A DNA stretch of 64,000 bases from positions 1-64,000 of the forward strand of contig JAQUPX010000006.1 of assembly GCA_028716385.1 (NCBI GenBank), in the 5' to 3' direction. Under the pieces are notes generated by a model. It searched no databases. It worked only from the letters and a program-made list of their open reading frames with translations, and had not been told where the DNA came from. The position numbers and the translations under genes were made by a program. Source of the DNA: a bacterium (lineage in GTDB: Bacteria > Hydrothermota > UBA3073 > JACQXS01 > JAQTXJ01). Shown piece by piece: positions 1 through 9,081 of the stretch (position 1 is the stretch's first letter; each line of letters opens with the position of its first letter).

Positions 1-851
1 AAATCTTTATTTGTAGCCGCAACTATCCTGACATCCACTTTTATTGAAGTTAATCCCCCTACCCGCTCAAACTCTCCATTCTCCAATACTCTCAAAACTT
101 TTGCCTGGCAGGAAAGTCCCATATCTCCTATTTCGTCAAGAAATATAGTCCCCTTATCCGCCAATTCAAATTTTCCTATCTTTCTGGAAACGGCACCTGT
201 AAACGCTCCTTTTTCGTGTCCCAGAAGTTCACTTTCTATTAAACTCTCAGGGATAGAAGCACAATTTACTTTTATAAATGAGGCGGTTTTTCTTGTACTC
301 TGGGTATGAATAGCCGTAGCTACAAGTTCCTTTCCCGTTCCGGTTTCGCCAAGTATAAGAACTTTACTGTCGCTCGGAGCACACTTTTCGATTTGAGATT
401 TTATGTATTTTATGGCTTTGGATTCACCCAATATTTCATAACCGCTTGTGTTTATTTTTATCAGTTCGTCTTTTTCTTTTACGAGATTTGTTTTTTCCAT
501 TGCATGCGTTACGGCTATTTTAACTCGTTCAAGACTGAGCGGTTTTTCTATAAAATCATAAGCTCCCAGTTTCGTCGCCTGTATAGCAATATCAATAGTT
601 GCATGCCCGGATATCATAATTACTTCTACGGCAGGTTCTTCTTTTTTTATTTGTTTAAGCAAGTCTATTCCGTTTGCATCCGGCAATCTTACATCCAGAA
701 ATAAAAGGTTTATATCTTCTTTTTTAAGAATTTTTAGTCCTTCTTCGCCGGTTCCTGCAGTAAAAACAGAATATCCCGCATCTTTTAAAATGTCGGATAA
801 TATGGAAAGAATATTTTTTTCATCATCTATTATAAGTATTTTATTTTCCAT
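1..851 (-). CDS. NtrC-family sigma-54-dependent response regulator (partial, C-terminus off the left edge)
   Basis: Read on the minus strand from ATG at 851; the ORF track misses it because it runs off the window, leaving 283 residues of a family usually about 450 long. An N-terminal receiver domain (residues 1 to ~115, phospho-acceptor Asp in '[10 protein letters not shown]') is followed by an AAA+ domain with Walker A 'GETGTGKE', the sigma-54 contact loop 'GAFTGA' and Walker B '[10 protein letters not shown]'. The DNA-binding HTH should lie beyond the edge. It starts 33 nt after the histidine kinase gene, its likely phosphodonor. In this family phosphorylation drives ATP-dependent remodelling of sigma-54 polymerase. 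Target genes cannot be told from the sequence. The family is certain. Confidence 0.95.
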   Translation of the reverse strand, partial: MENKILIIDDEKNILSILSDILKDAGYSVFTAGTGEEGLKILKKEDINLLFLDVRLPDANGIDLLKQIKKEEPAVEVIMISGHATIDIAIQATKLGAYDFIEKPLSLERVKIAVTHAMEKTNLVKEKDELIKINTSGYEILGESKAIKYIKSQIEKCAPSDSKVLILGETGTGKELVATAIHTQSTRKTASFIKVNCASIPESLIESELLGHEKGAFTGAVSRKIGKFELADKGTIFLDEIGDMGLSCQAKVLRVLENGEFERVGGLTSIKVDVRIVAATNKD

Positions 852-884
852 TGTTCACTCCTTTGTTAATTTTTGATATGTTGT

Positions 885-2045
885 CTATGCTTTATTCACA
901 GGCAGTCTTATCGACACTTTTGTTCCTTTATCTTTATTATTTTCTATTTCTATTTTCCCGTTATGGGCAAACAATATTCTTTCCGAAATAATTAATCCGA
1001 GTCCGCTCCCGCCTTCTTTTGTAGTAAAATACGGGTGAAACAGGTGTTTCAAATCCTCTTCGGATATCGCCTTGCCATTGTTAGATATAATTGTTTCTGT
1101 CTCATCGGATAGCAATTTAGTAGTAACAATAATTTCAAAATCCTCTTCTTTTGCTTCAATTGCATTTTTAATAATATTCTTTAACACCTGCTTGATTTGT
1201 CCCGCATCAATAATCATTTCCGGTATGGATTCATCATAATTTTCCTTAAACTTTACATCCGGAATGTTTTCATATAAGCCAACACATTCTTTTATAATTT
1301 CGTTAAGGTTCGTAGTTTTTTTATCCGGCGATGGAAGGCGGGCAAATTCAGAAAATTTCCCCACAAGGGTAACAAAGTTATTAATCTCGGATTCCATTAT
1401 TTTCGTAGTTTTATCAATAACTTCCGGCAGGTCATTGCTTTTCGTAAGATATTTTTCTCTCAATCTTTGGTTGGATAATTGTAATGCAGTAAGCGGATTT
1501 TTAATTTCATGGGCTAACATTCTTGACATTTCCTGCCACGCAGTATGTCTTTCCGTTAATTTTAATTTTTCCCGGGCTTCACGCAAAGATTCAAGCATAA
1601 AGTTAAAAGAGGTTATAAGTTTGTTAAATTCTTTGTCTTTGATTTTACTAAGTGTCATAGAGATATCTCCGCTTGCTATCTTCTGCGACACATAAGTCAA
1701 CTCCTGCAGAGGTCTGGTTATATATTTTACATAGATAAAAACAATAAAAACAGACAATATAAAAAGTCCGCACACAAGCAAAATACTGAACTTAATAAAT
1801 TCTAACTTCAAAGGTTCCAAAAGAGCAGAAGACTGTCTGTATTCCTGTATAGCCTTTTCTGCTACGCACAATTCTTCAGGAGTTCTTGCATTCGCAACCG
1901 AATTCTCCAAAGAATTTTCTATATTTCCCTTTGTTCCAAAAATCGGATTAAAAGGAGCGACCTTAGATGTGAACATTACTATTGGAACAACCGCAAGAAT
2001 AAGTATGAGGGCAAACGCAAGTATCAACCTACTTCTAAGCGTCAT
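885..2045 (-). CDS. Membrane sensor histidine kinase, NtrY-like (HAMP-HisKA-HATPase)
   Basis: A 386-residue protein with a membrane segment near residues 8-27, a short periplasmic loop, a second segment near 80-105, then a HAMP linker ('KYITRPLQELTYVSQKIASGDI'), a HisKA dimerisation helix with phospho-acceptor His in 'LAHEIKNPLTALQ', and an HATPase_c domain with N-box 'NIIKNAIEAK' and G-box 'GGSGLGLIISERI'. It overlaps the upstream hypothetical gene by four bases (ATGA) and precedes the NtrC-type regulator by 33 nt, so the three form one transcription unit. The H-box resembles NtrY/AtoS kinases. The signal is unknown, and the periplasmic loop shows no recognised sensor fold. Confidence 0.93.
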   Translation of the reverse strand: MTLRSRLILAFALILILAVVPIVMFTSKVAPFNPIFGTKGNIENSLENSVANARTPEELCVAEKAIQEYRQSSALLEPLKLEFIKFSILLVCGLFILSVFIVFIYVKYITRPLQELTYVSQKIASGDISMTLSKIKDKEFNKLITSFNFMLESLREAREKLKLTERHTAWQEMSRMLAHEIKNPLTALQLSNQRLREKYLTKSNDLPEVIDKTTKIMESEINNFVTLVGKFSEFARLPSPDKKTTNLNEIIKECVGLYENIPDVKFKENYDESIPEMIIDAGQIKQVLKNIIKNAIEAKEEDFEIIVTTKLLSDETETIISNNGKAISEEDLKHLFHPYFTTKEGGSGLGLIISERILFAHNGKIEIENNKDKGTKVSIRLPVNKA

Positions 2046-2572
2046 TTTTTTATGATGAATTTCAACGAGGGCATCTGGTAATCCCAGAACGCTATAAGTT
2101 CAAATTCTTTACCGCCAATGGCTTCCATTTTTACGGGGTCCATATAAGCTTTTCCTACCATATTTATATTTTTATCAGGGCAAACTAGTTTTACTTTATT
2201 AAAATTAGTCATGCATTGTTCCACATTGCCCATTTCTTTGACTAAAAATGAAGTATCGGATTCAGATATAGTAATTAGAAAATTTTTTTCTGCAATATTG
2301 TATTTTACATTATGAGTTATTTCTTTAGAAAAACTAGTTTCTTTGTTTTGGAAAGTTGCTCTCAAATTAACGGGAGTTCCACTCAATATTATTTCTTTAA
2401 GCCCTTTTGGAAAAGCATTTTTTAAAACAGTGCTTACATATATAGTATCAGAAACAACTACAACTTGAGGCTTGGTAAACGCAACGTCTTTACTTTTTGT
2501 TCCAAGAAGTGTTACTACTCCTATAACAACTGCTATTACTTTTGTCGCAGCAAAATTAAGTAAAACTTCCAT
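2042..2572 (-). CDS. Hypothetical membrane-anchored protein upstream of a kinase
   Basis: A 176-residue protein I do not recognise. The N-terminus ('NFAATKVIAVVIGVVTLLG') is a single hydrophobic anchor or uncleaved signal, and the remainder looks like a beta-rich extracytoplasmic domain ('PQVVVVSDTIYVSTVLKNAFPKGLKEIILSGTPVNLRATFQN'). Its TGA stop overlaps the histidine kinase ATG (ATGA), which implies translational coupling. A role as an accessory or co-sensor for the kinase is inference from position only. Confidence 0.7.
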   Translation of the reverse strand: MEVLLNFAATKVIAVVIGVVTLLGTKSKDVAFTKPQVVVVSDTIYVSTVLKNAFPKGLKEIILSGTPVNLRATFQNKETSFSKEITHNVKYNIAEKNFLITISESDTSFLVKEMGNVEQCMTNFNKVKLVCPDKNINMVGKAYMDPVKMEAIGGKEFELIAFWDYQMPSLKFIIKK

Positions 2573-2682
2573 TCTTGTGTAGAGATTATATTTAATATTC
2601 TAAATGTCAATTTTTTTCATATTTTATTACTTCTTTTCGGGATATTTTGAAATTAGGAGATTCCATCAAAAGCGTAACTCCA

Positions 2683-2697
2683 TCCGTCTCAGGCGGA
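2683..2697. repeat. Short palindromic repeat TCCGTCTCAGGCGGA
   Basis: This near-perfect 15-bp palindrome lies just 3' of the exported hydrolase gene. The same core, TCCGYCTSAGGYGGA, recurs at 18941, 30572, 31854 and 51073, in both intergenic and coding DNA, so it is a dispersed element and not a local terminator. Confidence 0.7.
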
Positions 2698-2714
2698 ACA
2701 GACAAATGCATGCC

Positions 2715-4784
2715 CTACTGTTTCATCTTAATTATTTTTTCTACTTTACAATTTTTTACTTTTACAAAATAAATTCCGGCTTTTGCTACCCTTCCATTGT
2801 TATCTTTCCCATCCCAGGTAACATTCGTGGGCAGTGACGAGTGGTTAGCGATCAGCGGGAAAGTTTTGACTAGTTTGCCGGCTATATCGTAAACCCGTAG
2901 GGAAGGGTCGCGACCCTTCCCTACATTAAACTTTATAGTTGTTGATAAAATAAAAGGATTGGGATAAGTTCGACAAAGGAAAACGGTATTTTTGTTTTGA
3001 TTTTCTTCAATGCCGGAAGGTTTCCGGATAGTTAATTCTAACGGTTCTTTTGTTATTAATAAACCCGGTATGGTTATTATACCCGAAACATCAGCTTTAA
3101 CGATTCCTTGTTGTAGTGTATCTCCGTTTGATTTTTTTACAAGTTCCCAGCAATAATCCTGCCCGGGTTGAGGGGCAAATTTTTGTAACCTGCGAGGAGT
3201 AACGTTTGTTAAAATAGTATCCGCATAGGGAATATCACAGGGATAAATTGATTCGTAAGTTACCCAAAACGTAACACTCCATTTATCCGTAGAATCTATA
3301 ATATTTGCGGTATCCCATTCCATATATCCGCCCCAGGTCCCCCACGAGTCGCCATTTGTAGGATTTCCATCTCCAATGTCGGGGTGTATTCCCGGAGTTA
3401 TGTAGTCTAAGTCCGTTCCTGAAAAAGCAGGAAAAGATTGATTATTACGAAAACGGGCAAGGTAAGTAAGAGACAAATGTTCTGAATATCTAAAGTGTAT
3501 AGTATCAGACCAATTCATATGTTCCCGCTCATCCCAATATAAAGCAAACCCTATTTTTGCCGAATCCAATTGTTTATATAAATCGGGTTTTTCTCCCCAT
3601 GGGGATATTATGTCCGTCTTGCCACATACTGCTATTGTAAATGGCCAGCTTCCGGTATTTTGGTTATTAAGACGCCATTCCCAATCACGTATATCATAAA
3701 CCCCCTTATTACCGATTAGATTCGTAGGAATATTCTGGCTTTCGTCTCCGAACATACTTTTTGGTGCATTATCAAGCCCCTGGCAACGTGGGACAAAAGC
3801 TAATCCTGCACTGTAAAGTTCGGGAAAAAATTCAGTAAGGAAAGTCGTAGCATTTCCCCCCATACTTCCTCCCCACAAAGAAATACGCGTAGAATCAATT
3901 GGAAAATTTTCCAAAAGCCATTTTGTTTCCCAGTGTACACGTCGGATAGTATAGTCTATTATTGTATCGGTATTGGATGGCATGGAAGGCGAAAACCGGT
4001 TATATTTTTTGTTATAACCAAACCACATAGTATTTGAACACGTATCTCTTACAGGAATAGGGTCATCCAAACTCACAAAAAATCCGTTTGGAAGCAAATA
4101 ACGACCAATAACAGGAAGATTGTTCGAGAAAAGATTTTGTGTGCCTCCATGAAGACAAATACTTAATGGCCCGTTATTCGAATTCCCCAATTGTTTCCAA
4201 AAAGCAAAGTTAAATCCCAACCCATTACTATATTCATTTCCCATTACCGAATATTCAGGACGGCCCGAATTGTAATCCGCTTGTCCGTCTATCCAGTGCG
4301 AGTAAATAGTTACAATACTATCCTGATATTGGATTACGGTTTTTATAGAATCTGTAGTTTCCTGAATAGCTCCACTTGTGTTACCAACACCGATAATAGT
4401 GTCTTTGGATAGAACTACTGCGTAATATTTTGTTCCTATTGAATGAGGCGTTACTACAAAATAAGCTTCGTTTGTATCTACTGTTATTGTCCCGTTTAAA
4501 GTGTCAGGCAATTTCCAGCGGGCATTCGGAATATAGTCCGCAAGACGATCATTGGCTCCATTGTTGGCAAAAACTCTGCCAATCAGTACGGCATTTTTAA
4601 TTGAAGTGATTAGCTGGGAACTTTGGTATATTTCATAAGTCGTATCCTCAGGTATAGGGTTAGAGTGCTGCCAGAGCAAAAAAGTTTGTCCTTGTGTATG
4701 CCAGACTCTCACGTTCTGCTGCCCATAAACAAGTTTTGAATTAACTGTAGAAAATAATAATATTACGAATAACAATCTTCTCAT
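2715..4784 (-). CDS. Exported alpha/beta-hydrolase-like protein with C-terminal sorting domain
   Basis: A 689-residue protein with a signal peptide ('RRLLFVILLFSTVNSKLVYGQ'). The central part carries a serine-hydrolase nucleophile elbow, 'SLWGGSMGGNAT' (about residue 305), and a possible acid/His region 'DEREHMNWSDT', as in esterase or prolyl-oligopeptidase-type alpha/beta hydrolases; the substrate is unknown. The last ~85 residues are a FlgD-like/Por-type sorting domain ('YPNPFILSTTIKFNV' ... 'WDGKDNNGRVAKAGIYFVKV'). It ends two bases from the start side of a second exported hydrolase (4787-6667), which lies upstream in the same direction. A 28-bp palindrome sits in frame inside the sorting domain. 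Hydrolase fold likely, exact family unsure. Confidence 0.75.
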   Translation of the reverse strand: MRRLLFVILLFSTVNSKLVYGQQNVRVWHTQGQTFLLWQHSNPIPEDTTYEIYQSSQLITSIKNAVLIGRVFANNGANDRLADYIPNARWKLPDTLNGTITVDTNEAYFVVTPHSIGTKYYAVVLSKDTIIGVGNTSGAIQETTDSIKTVIQYQDSIVTIYSHWIDGQADYNSGRPEYSVMGNEYSNGLGFNFAFWKQLGNSNNGPLSICLHGGTQNLFSNNLPVIGRYLLPNGFFVSLDDPIPVRDTCSNTMWFGYNKKYNRFSPSMPSNTDTIIDYTIRRVHWETKWLLENFPIDSTRISLWGGSMGGNATTFLTEFFPELYSAGLAFVPRCQGLDNAPKSMFGDESQNIPTNLIGNKGVYDIRDWEWRLNNQNTGSWPFTIAVCGKTDIISPWGEKPDLYKQLDSAKIGFALYWDEREHMNWSDTIHFRYSEHLSLTYLARFRNNQSFPAFSGTDLDYITPGIHPDIGDGNPTNGDSWGTWGGYMEWDTANIIDSTDKWSVTFWVTYESIYPCDIPYADTILTNVTPRRLQKFAPQPGQDYCWELVKKSNGDTLQQGIVKADVSGIITIPGLLITKEPLELTIRKPSGIEENQNKNTVFLCRTYPNPFILSTTIKFNVGKGRDPSLRVYDIAGKLVKTFPLIANHSSLPTNVTWDGKDNNGRVAKAGIYFVKVKNCKVEKIIKMKQ
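2897..2924. repeat. 28-bp perfect palindrome GTAGGGAAGGGTCG/CGACCCTTCCCTAC inside a coding sequence
   Basis: The palindrome is perfect and is translated in frame as part of 'VGKGRDPSLRVYD' in the C-terminal domain of the exported hydrolase. The arms GTAGGGAA/TTCCCTAC recur in the palindrome at 10725-10754 with a different core, which suggests a mobile or REP-like repeat family. Confidence 0.8.
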
Positions 4785-4786
4785 TA

Positions 4787-6667
4787 TTACTTTATGACTT
4801 GTATGCTCTTCGTCTGTTTTCCCTTGGAAGTCTGCAAGCAGCAGAAATATGTTCCTGAAGACATTCCCGAAGTGTTCATATTAATCGAATATTCCCCGGA
4901 TTTCAGTTTTTCGTTAAGCAGTCCTTTTACTTTCCTTCCGCATACATCAAAAAGTTCTAGTTTTATATTGTCACTATAAGAGATAGAAAATCTTATATTC
5001 AGGTTGTTTCTTAAAGGCGTAACCACAGATAATTTAGAGTTGAATTTTGTTGGTATCCGGTAGTATTCGGATATCCCCGTTTCCACAGTTGGTATCAAAA
5101 TTTTTGATGCATAAACAGAATCGTGGTAAACATAATTTTTTGCTACAAGCGTATCCCCGGGTTTATACAGCGAATCATCATTGTTTGGGTTTACGGCAAA
5201 CATCGGGTAATTCGATGAACTGACATCTATTCTCAAACGGTGTCCTGCCAGAAAAGTTAAAGCAATATCAGATAAGGCAACCGTATCTACATATACCTGT
5301 CCCGGTGTCATAAATTGTTCCGTGCTATAGGAGTTACGGAATCGCATTCTACGGATTCCTTGCGTTACAATTATAGAGCTACTATCCGGGTAGACGTCAC
5401 ATAGACGGACACTAAAATCAGTATCTTTTCTATCCGAAGAAACGTATAACAAAATTTTGACTGATCCGTCTACAACAAGATTACCGGTCAAAACGGGAGT
5501 CGAATAAATAAGCACATCACTGCGGCTTTCCACAGAATCTCTCATGTCTTGTGGACCAACAGGAGTTGAAGGGACAAACGGATTAAACCTTGAACCCCCA
5601 ATAGTTGGTGACGGATTGCGAGGGTCATAGGAAATAGAATCATACGAAACGCTATCTAAAGGCAGGGAAGAATTTAATACGCCTCCTGTTTGTAAATATA
5701 AAGTGTCCGTATAGTTACCGACAGAATACCAATCATCCGTAGTTTTCCATTCATTTACTCCCATCTGGTAATATCTGACAATTGGCAGTTGTTCATAACC
5801 ATTCTGGATATTTCTTATATAATAGTCAAAGAACATAGTTGCAACTGAATCCGCTACACCAACAGAATTCGGATATTCCAGCACTCCCTGTTCTGATTTT
5901 CCAACACCGGAATGCAGCCAAGGGCCCATAATTAGTTTGTGTTTTTGTCTTACGGAAACATCGCTTCTGGTTCTTAAATCTTTGAATGCGCGGATTACGT
6001 CCGAAGGATAATGGTCATACCATCCGCTAATAACCAACATTGGTACGGCAAGAGATTCGGGATAATCATTTGGTTGTTCAACAAAAACTTTCCAGTAAAT
6101 ATTTTCCGTTGGGTAGGATAAAATCGCACCCGTTGTCAGGAAGCCAAGCAATGCCATACTCTGCACTTGTTCTTTACGATACTCGCCACCGTAGTAAAAA
6201 TCCGAATATTTTGTTTTATAATCTTTTACGAGAGGCACACTGCATATAAGATGTGGAGGCCGATGTTTTGCCGTCATAAACTGAATTTGTCCAAGCGCCG
6301 AAGGTCCCCATGTCCCCACTTTTTGATTACACCATACTCTTTGGGCAATCCATTCGACTGCATCATAGCCGTCCAACCCTCTATCATAAGTTCCAACATC
6401 TGCAGAATCGGACCCGTGAAAACCACGCCAGTCAAGAATAACATAGTTATAATGCGCGCTGTCATAAGGGAATGGAGTTCCGCCCGGCTGTCCAACCGAA
6501 GTACGGTAAGTATCTTTGTCATAAGGTGTTTGTATGAGGATAACGGGTTTTGGTATGGTAGAATCATTACTGTATAAATCTGCCGCAAGCCATTTCCCGT
6601 CACGCATCGGTATTTTAAGACTATCGTAATGCACGGATAAACATATGAATAAAATTAAAATATTCAT
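4787..6667 (-). CDS. Exported CocE/NonD-family (X-Pro dipeptidyl-peptidase-like) hydrolase with sorting domain
   Basis: A 626-residue protein with a short N-terminal signal, then the S15/CocE signature 'MRDGKWLAADLY...PVILIQTPYDK'. The catalytic triad is visible: Ser in 'GTWGPSALGQ' (about residue 122; the family usually has G-x-S-Y-x-G), Asp in 'ISGWYDHY' (about 215) and His in 'GPWLHSG' (about 252). A beta-sandwich C-terminal domain typical of X-Pro dipeptidyl-peptidases follows ('LVVDGSVKILLYVSSDRKDTDF'), and then a Por-type sorting domain ending 'SSGTYFCCLQTSKGKQTKSIQVIK'. In this family it would cleave peptides or esters outside the cell. A G-rich Shine-Dalgarno ('AAGGGGGCG') precedes the ATG. 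Likely co-transcribed with the hydrolase at 2715. Confidence 0.88.
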   Translation of the reverse strand: MNILILFICLSVHYDSLKIPMRDGKWLAADLYSNDSTIPKPVILIQTPYDKDTYRTSVGQPGGTPFPYDSAHYNYVILDWRGFHGSDSADVGTYDRGLDGYDAVEWIAQRVWCNQKVGTWGPSALGQIQFMTAKHRPPHLICSVPLVKDYKTKYSDFYYGGEYRKEQVQSMALLGFLTTGAILSYPTENIYWKVFVEQPNDYPESLAVPMLVISGWYDHYPSDVIRAFKDLRTRSDVSVRQKHKLIMGPWLHSGVGKSEQGVLEYPNSVGVADSVATMFFDYYIRNIQNGYEQLPIVRYYQMGVNEWKTTDDWYSVGNYTDTLYLQTGGVLNSSLPLDSVSYDSISYDPRNPSPTIGGSRFNPFVPSTPVGPQDMRDSVESRSDVLIYSTPVLTGNLVVDGSVKILLYVSSDRKDTDFSVRLCDVYPDSSSIIVTQGIRRMRFRNSYSTEQFMTPGQVYVDTVALSDIALTFLAGHRLRIDVSSSNYPMFAVNPNNDDSLYKPGDTLVAKNYVYHDSVYASKILIPTVETGISEYYRIPTKFNSKLSVVTPLRNNLNIRFSISYSDNIKLELFDVCGRKVKGLLNEKLKSGEYSINMNTSGMSSGTYFCCLQTSKGKQTKSIQVIK

Positions 6668-6977
6668 TTCGCCCCCTTGTATTTTATAATGCTAACTATC
6701 CGTTTAGTATAGCAAAATCTATGTCATTGTTTAACAATTAATCTCAAACATATCTATATAGTCAATAAACAAAATGTCTGCACCATATTTCTTTTTTCTT
6801 AAATTGTATCAGAAACGATACTCAGCGAAGGTTAAAATTGATACAAAAAATTATTAATAAGATAATCGCTTTTATCTTAATTTCACAATTATTTATAACT
6901 TACTAAGGAATATAGTAACAAAAATGAAAGTTACATCATTCCTGTATTTTTTCGTAAGAACAACTTAATATCCTATT
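6668..6977. other. Gene-free AT-rich gap
   Basis: A 310-bp gap between two minus-strand genes. It should hold the promoter for the exported hydrolase pair and the 3' end of the small membrane protein's unit. A small hairpin GTATC-AGAAAC-GATAC (about 6806-6821) is the only structure I see. No ORF with a ribosome binding site. Confidence 0.5.
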
Positions 6978-7253
6978 TTAATTTTTAAGTTTTAGTTCGC
7001 CGCCTACTTTAACTTCATCTTTTATTTTTACTTCCGTAGGCCAAGTACTTTTCATATCAACTATTCTAACTTCTATTGGTTTTCTAAACTCCACTATAAC
7101 AGGTTCTTTTAATTCAATTACAGGTGATTCGGCTTGCGCTACAGATTCTTTGGCCTGTGCAATAGGCGTCTCCAATAAAGGCTTAAATGCTATAACTGTA
7201 AGCATAAATGCTATCCATAAAAGTAAAAACTTTGTCCATTTATCTTGTTTCAT
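6978..7253 (-). CDS. Small membrane-anchored hypothetical protein
   Basis: A 91-residue protein with a positively charged N-terminus and one membrane helix ('WTKFLLLWIAFMLTVIAFKPLL'), then a polar tail rich in Lys, Glu and Val with a loose beta-strand repeat ('PVIVEFRKPIEVRIVD', 'EVKIKDEVKVGGELKLKN'). A GGGGG-type ribosome binding site lies directly upstream. I do not recognise a family. The tail probably sits outside the cytoplasm. Confidence 0.65.
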   Translation of the reverse strand: MKQDKWTKFLLLWIAFMLTVIAFKPLLETPIAQAKESVAQAESPVIELKEPVIVEFRKPIEVRIVDMKSTWPTEVKIKDEVKVGGELKLKN

Positions 7254-7360
7254 TTTTCCCCCTTAACTTAATTTCTAAAAAAGATTTAATAAGTTGCTAT
7301 AAATTATATTCCTTATTAGATTTTCATACAATAGAAACTTATAATTAAATAAGCCACAAA

Positions 7361-7621
7361 TTATTTATTTTTTGCCAGAATTCCGAAAGGAACAGGTTTT
7401 ACTGGTGGTCTTTTTAGAGGATATTTTATTTCACTAACAGGCTTACCGGTATGTTTTGAAATCAACTGCGCTATAAGTTTTGAACAGGTTCTCCCCTGGC
7501 AATGCCCCATCCCGGCTCTTGAGAGACGTTTTATTTCGTCAAGGGTAACGATTCCCTGTTTAATTAAATCCGTGATTTCTTCTTCGGTTAAGTCTTCACA
7601 TCTGCAAATAATTTTCGCCAT
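7361..7621 (-). CDS. BFD-type [2Fe-2S]-binding protein
   Basis: An 86-residue protein with the four-Cys BFD-like arrangement: 'ICRCEDLTEEEI' near the N-terminus and 'GMGHCQGRTCSKLI' after about 35 residues. Such small subunits occur with FAD-dependent amino-acid dehydrogenases (hydroxyproline dehydrogenase LhpBEF, octopine/nopaline oxidase, HcnABC) and pass electrons from the flavin. The FAD subunits are not nearby, but a matching ferredoxin subunit lies at 17994. It is the last gene of an operon with a ComEA-like and a lipoate-ligase-family gene; one base separates it from the ComEA-like stop codon. Confidence 0.88.
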   Translation of the reverse strand: MAKIICRCEDLTEEEITDLIKQGIVTLDEIKRLSRAGMGHCQGRTCSKLIAQLISKHTGKPVSEIKYPLKRPPVKPVPFGILAKNK

Positions 7622-7622
7622 A

Positions 7623-8132
7623 TTATTCTACTGTAATTTTATCTTTTAATTTGTCAAATCGTTTCTGACCAATCCCATATATATTTATTATTTCCTCAAT
7701 GCTTTTGAACTTACCCTTTTTTTCTCTGTAGTCTACAATTCTTTGCGCATAAACGGGACCAACTCCCGGCAAAGATATCAACTCCTCTATTGAAGCAGTA
7801 TTGATGTTTATCTTTTTCGCTTCATCGTAGGTTTGTTTTTGTTCAGGTAAGTTCAATGGTTTTGATTCTGTTGGGGTGACTGCTTTAGGTTTCGTTGGGC
7901 TCACGGCTTTGGGTTTAGATTCGTTCACGACTCCTGTAAATTGGGCATTTTTTACGACAACGCTATCAGTAAACACTACCGATTTTAGATATGAAGACTT
8001 AAGTTCCGGCGCAAATACCGGGGTTTTTAATTTGTACACATATATGCCAATTCCAACAATTATACATACAACAAGAAACATAACTACGCTTCTTTCCTGC
8101 GGGGTGAAGAAGTTATCTAAAAAGTTTTTCAT
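7623..8132 (-). CDS. ComEA-like helix-hairpin-helix protein
   Basis: A 169-residue protein with one N-terminal membrane helix ('VVMFLVVCIIVGIGIYVY'), a Pro/Lys/Thr-rich spacer with the repeats 'KPKAVSPTKPKAVTPTESKPL', and a C-terminal tandem helix-hairpin-helix domain ('ININTASIEELISLPGVGPVYAQRIVDYREKKGKFKSIEEIINIYGIGQKRFDKLK'). Membrane-anchored HhH proteins of this form bind double-stranded DNA during natural transformation. Its start overlaps the upstream gene's stop (ATGA). Confidence 0.85.
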   Translation of the reverse strand: MKNFLDNFFTPQERSVVMFLVVCIIVGIGIYVYKLKTPVFAPELKSSYLKSVVFTDSVVVKNAQFTGVVNESKPKAVSPTKPKAVTPTESKPLNLPEQKQTYDEAKKININTASIEELISLPGVGPVYAQRIVDYREKKGKFKSIEEIINIYGIGQKRFDKLKDKITVE

Positions 8133-8824
8133 TCTAAGGTATGATATTTCGGCAATAAATTATCTATTAACTCTTTTTCTTTGTCTGTTAACTCGCCGGC
8201 TATTATATTTATTCCTGACTTAACAAATGCTTCTCTTACGGCAAATACAATCTTTTCTATCTCAAACTCTTTTCCCATAATTTGCTCCACCCCTAACTGG
8301 TTAAAGTTTTCATTTTCGCTGTCAACAAAAAGACTGCCTTGCTGGAGTATTTTTTCGTTCTCCACTTTTTGTGCGCTGCCAAGAATTTTTTTGCCTTCAA
8401 GTTGTAGCTCGTATCTTGCAGAGGCACTGAAACAACTTACTTTATTTACATAATCGGGATTCAATTTTGATTTCACAAGTTCTGCAGGTATATTAAGCAT
8501 ATTCAAACCGACCTGAAACATTTCGCCTATTTTTTTATAAACTTCAGGGGCCGTTTTTCCAAGAACAGAATCTAACGGAACTACAACCGAATAAGTCAAA
8601 TCTCCTTTATGGATTATCGCCCTGCCACCGGTCAACCTACGAACAATATCCATATTTTGTGGAAACTCGGAAGGATTGAATTTCTGGAACCTGCCAATCG
8701 TAACTGCGGGAGGGACAAAAGTATAAAACCTCAAAGTCGGAAGCCCGGAAACAAATAAAGCTTCATCCATTGCCATATTATAGAATCCATTATTGGGAGA
8801 AGTTGGCAAAAATCTGATACGCAT
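8129..8824 (-). CDS. Lipoate-protein ligase A / octanoyltransferase family protein
   Basis: A 231-residue protein of the BPL/LplA/LipB fold: 'NMAMDEALFVSGLPTLRFYTFVPPAVTIGRFQ', the RRxxGG motif 'VRRLTGGRAIIHKGDLTYSVV', and the lysine segment 'LEGKKILGSAQKVENEKILQQGSLFV'. These enzymes attach lipoyl or octanoyl groups to carrier-domain lysines (glycine cleavage H protein, 2-oxo-acid dehydrogenases). The length fits the single-domain form without the C-terminal accessory domain, so ligase versus LipM-type octanoyltransferase cannot be decided. Its TGA stop overlaps the next gene's ATG, evidence that UGA is a normal stop here. Confidence 0.85.
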   Translation of the reverse strand: MRIRFLPTSPNNGFYNMAMDEALFVSGLPTLRFYTFVPPAVTIGRFQKFNPSEFPQNMDIVRRLTGGRAIIHKGDLTYSVVVPLDSVLGKTAPEVYKKIGEMFQVGLNMLNIPAELVKSKLNPDYVNKVSCFSASARYELQLEGKKILGSAQKVENEKILQQGSLFVDSENENFNQLGVEQIMGKEFEIEKIVFAVREAFVKSGINIIAGELTDKEKELIDNLLPKYHTLE

Positions 8825-8858
8825 TATTTTTTATACTTAATTATATATTAAATTTTGT

Positions 8859-8887
8859 ATAGTAAATAAATTTTAATAATTTGTCAA
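8859..8887 (-). promoter_or_regulatory. Sigma-70-type promoter for the lipoate ligase/comEA/BFD operon
   Basis: On the minus strand, TTGACA, a 17-bp spacer and TACTAT lie about 35 nt upstream of the ATG at 8824. The perfect -35 box and ideal spacing make this the best-formed promoter in the window. Confidence 0.7.
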
Positions 8888-9081
8888 CCTATACCAGAGA
8901 AATGTCAGATTACATAAAGGGATACAAAACAATTTACCTAAAAAGGTAAACAGAAAAAAGTTAAAATTACCCTCCTTAACAAACAAAACTAAAAAAATTT
9001 TATTTTTTACTTGCTAAAAATAAAATTTGATTACATATAATAATTAATATAAAGAAATATATTTATTAAAAAGGAGGGGCG

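Noticed and set aside
306-704. 132-residue plus-strand ORF
   Set aside because: Antisense to the sigma-54 regulator, very rich in Phe/Tyr, no ribosome binding site.
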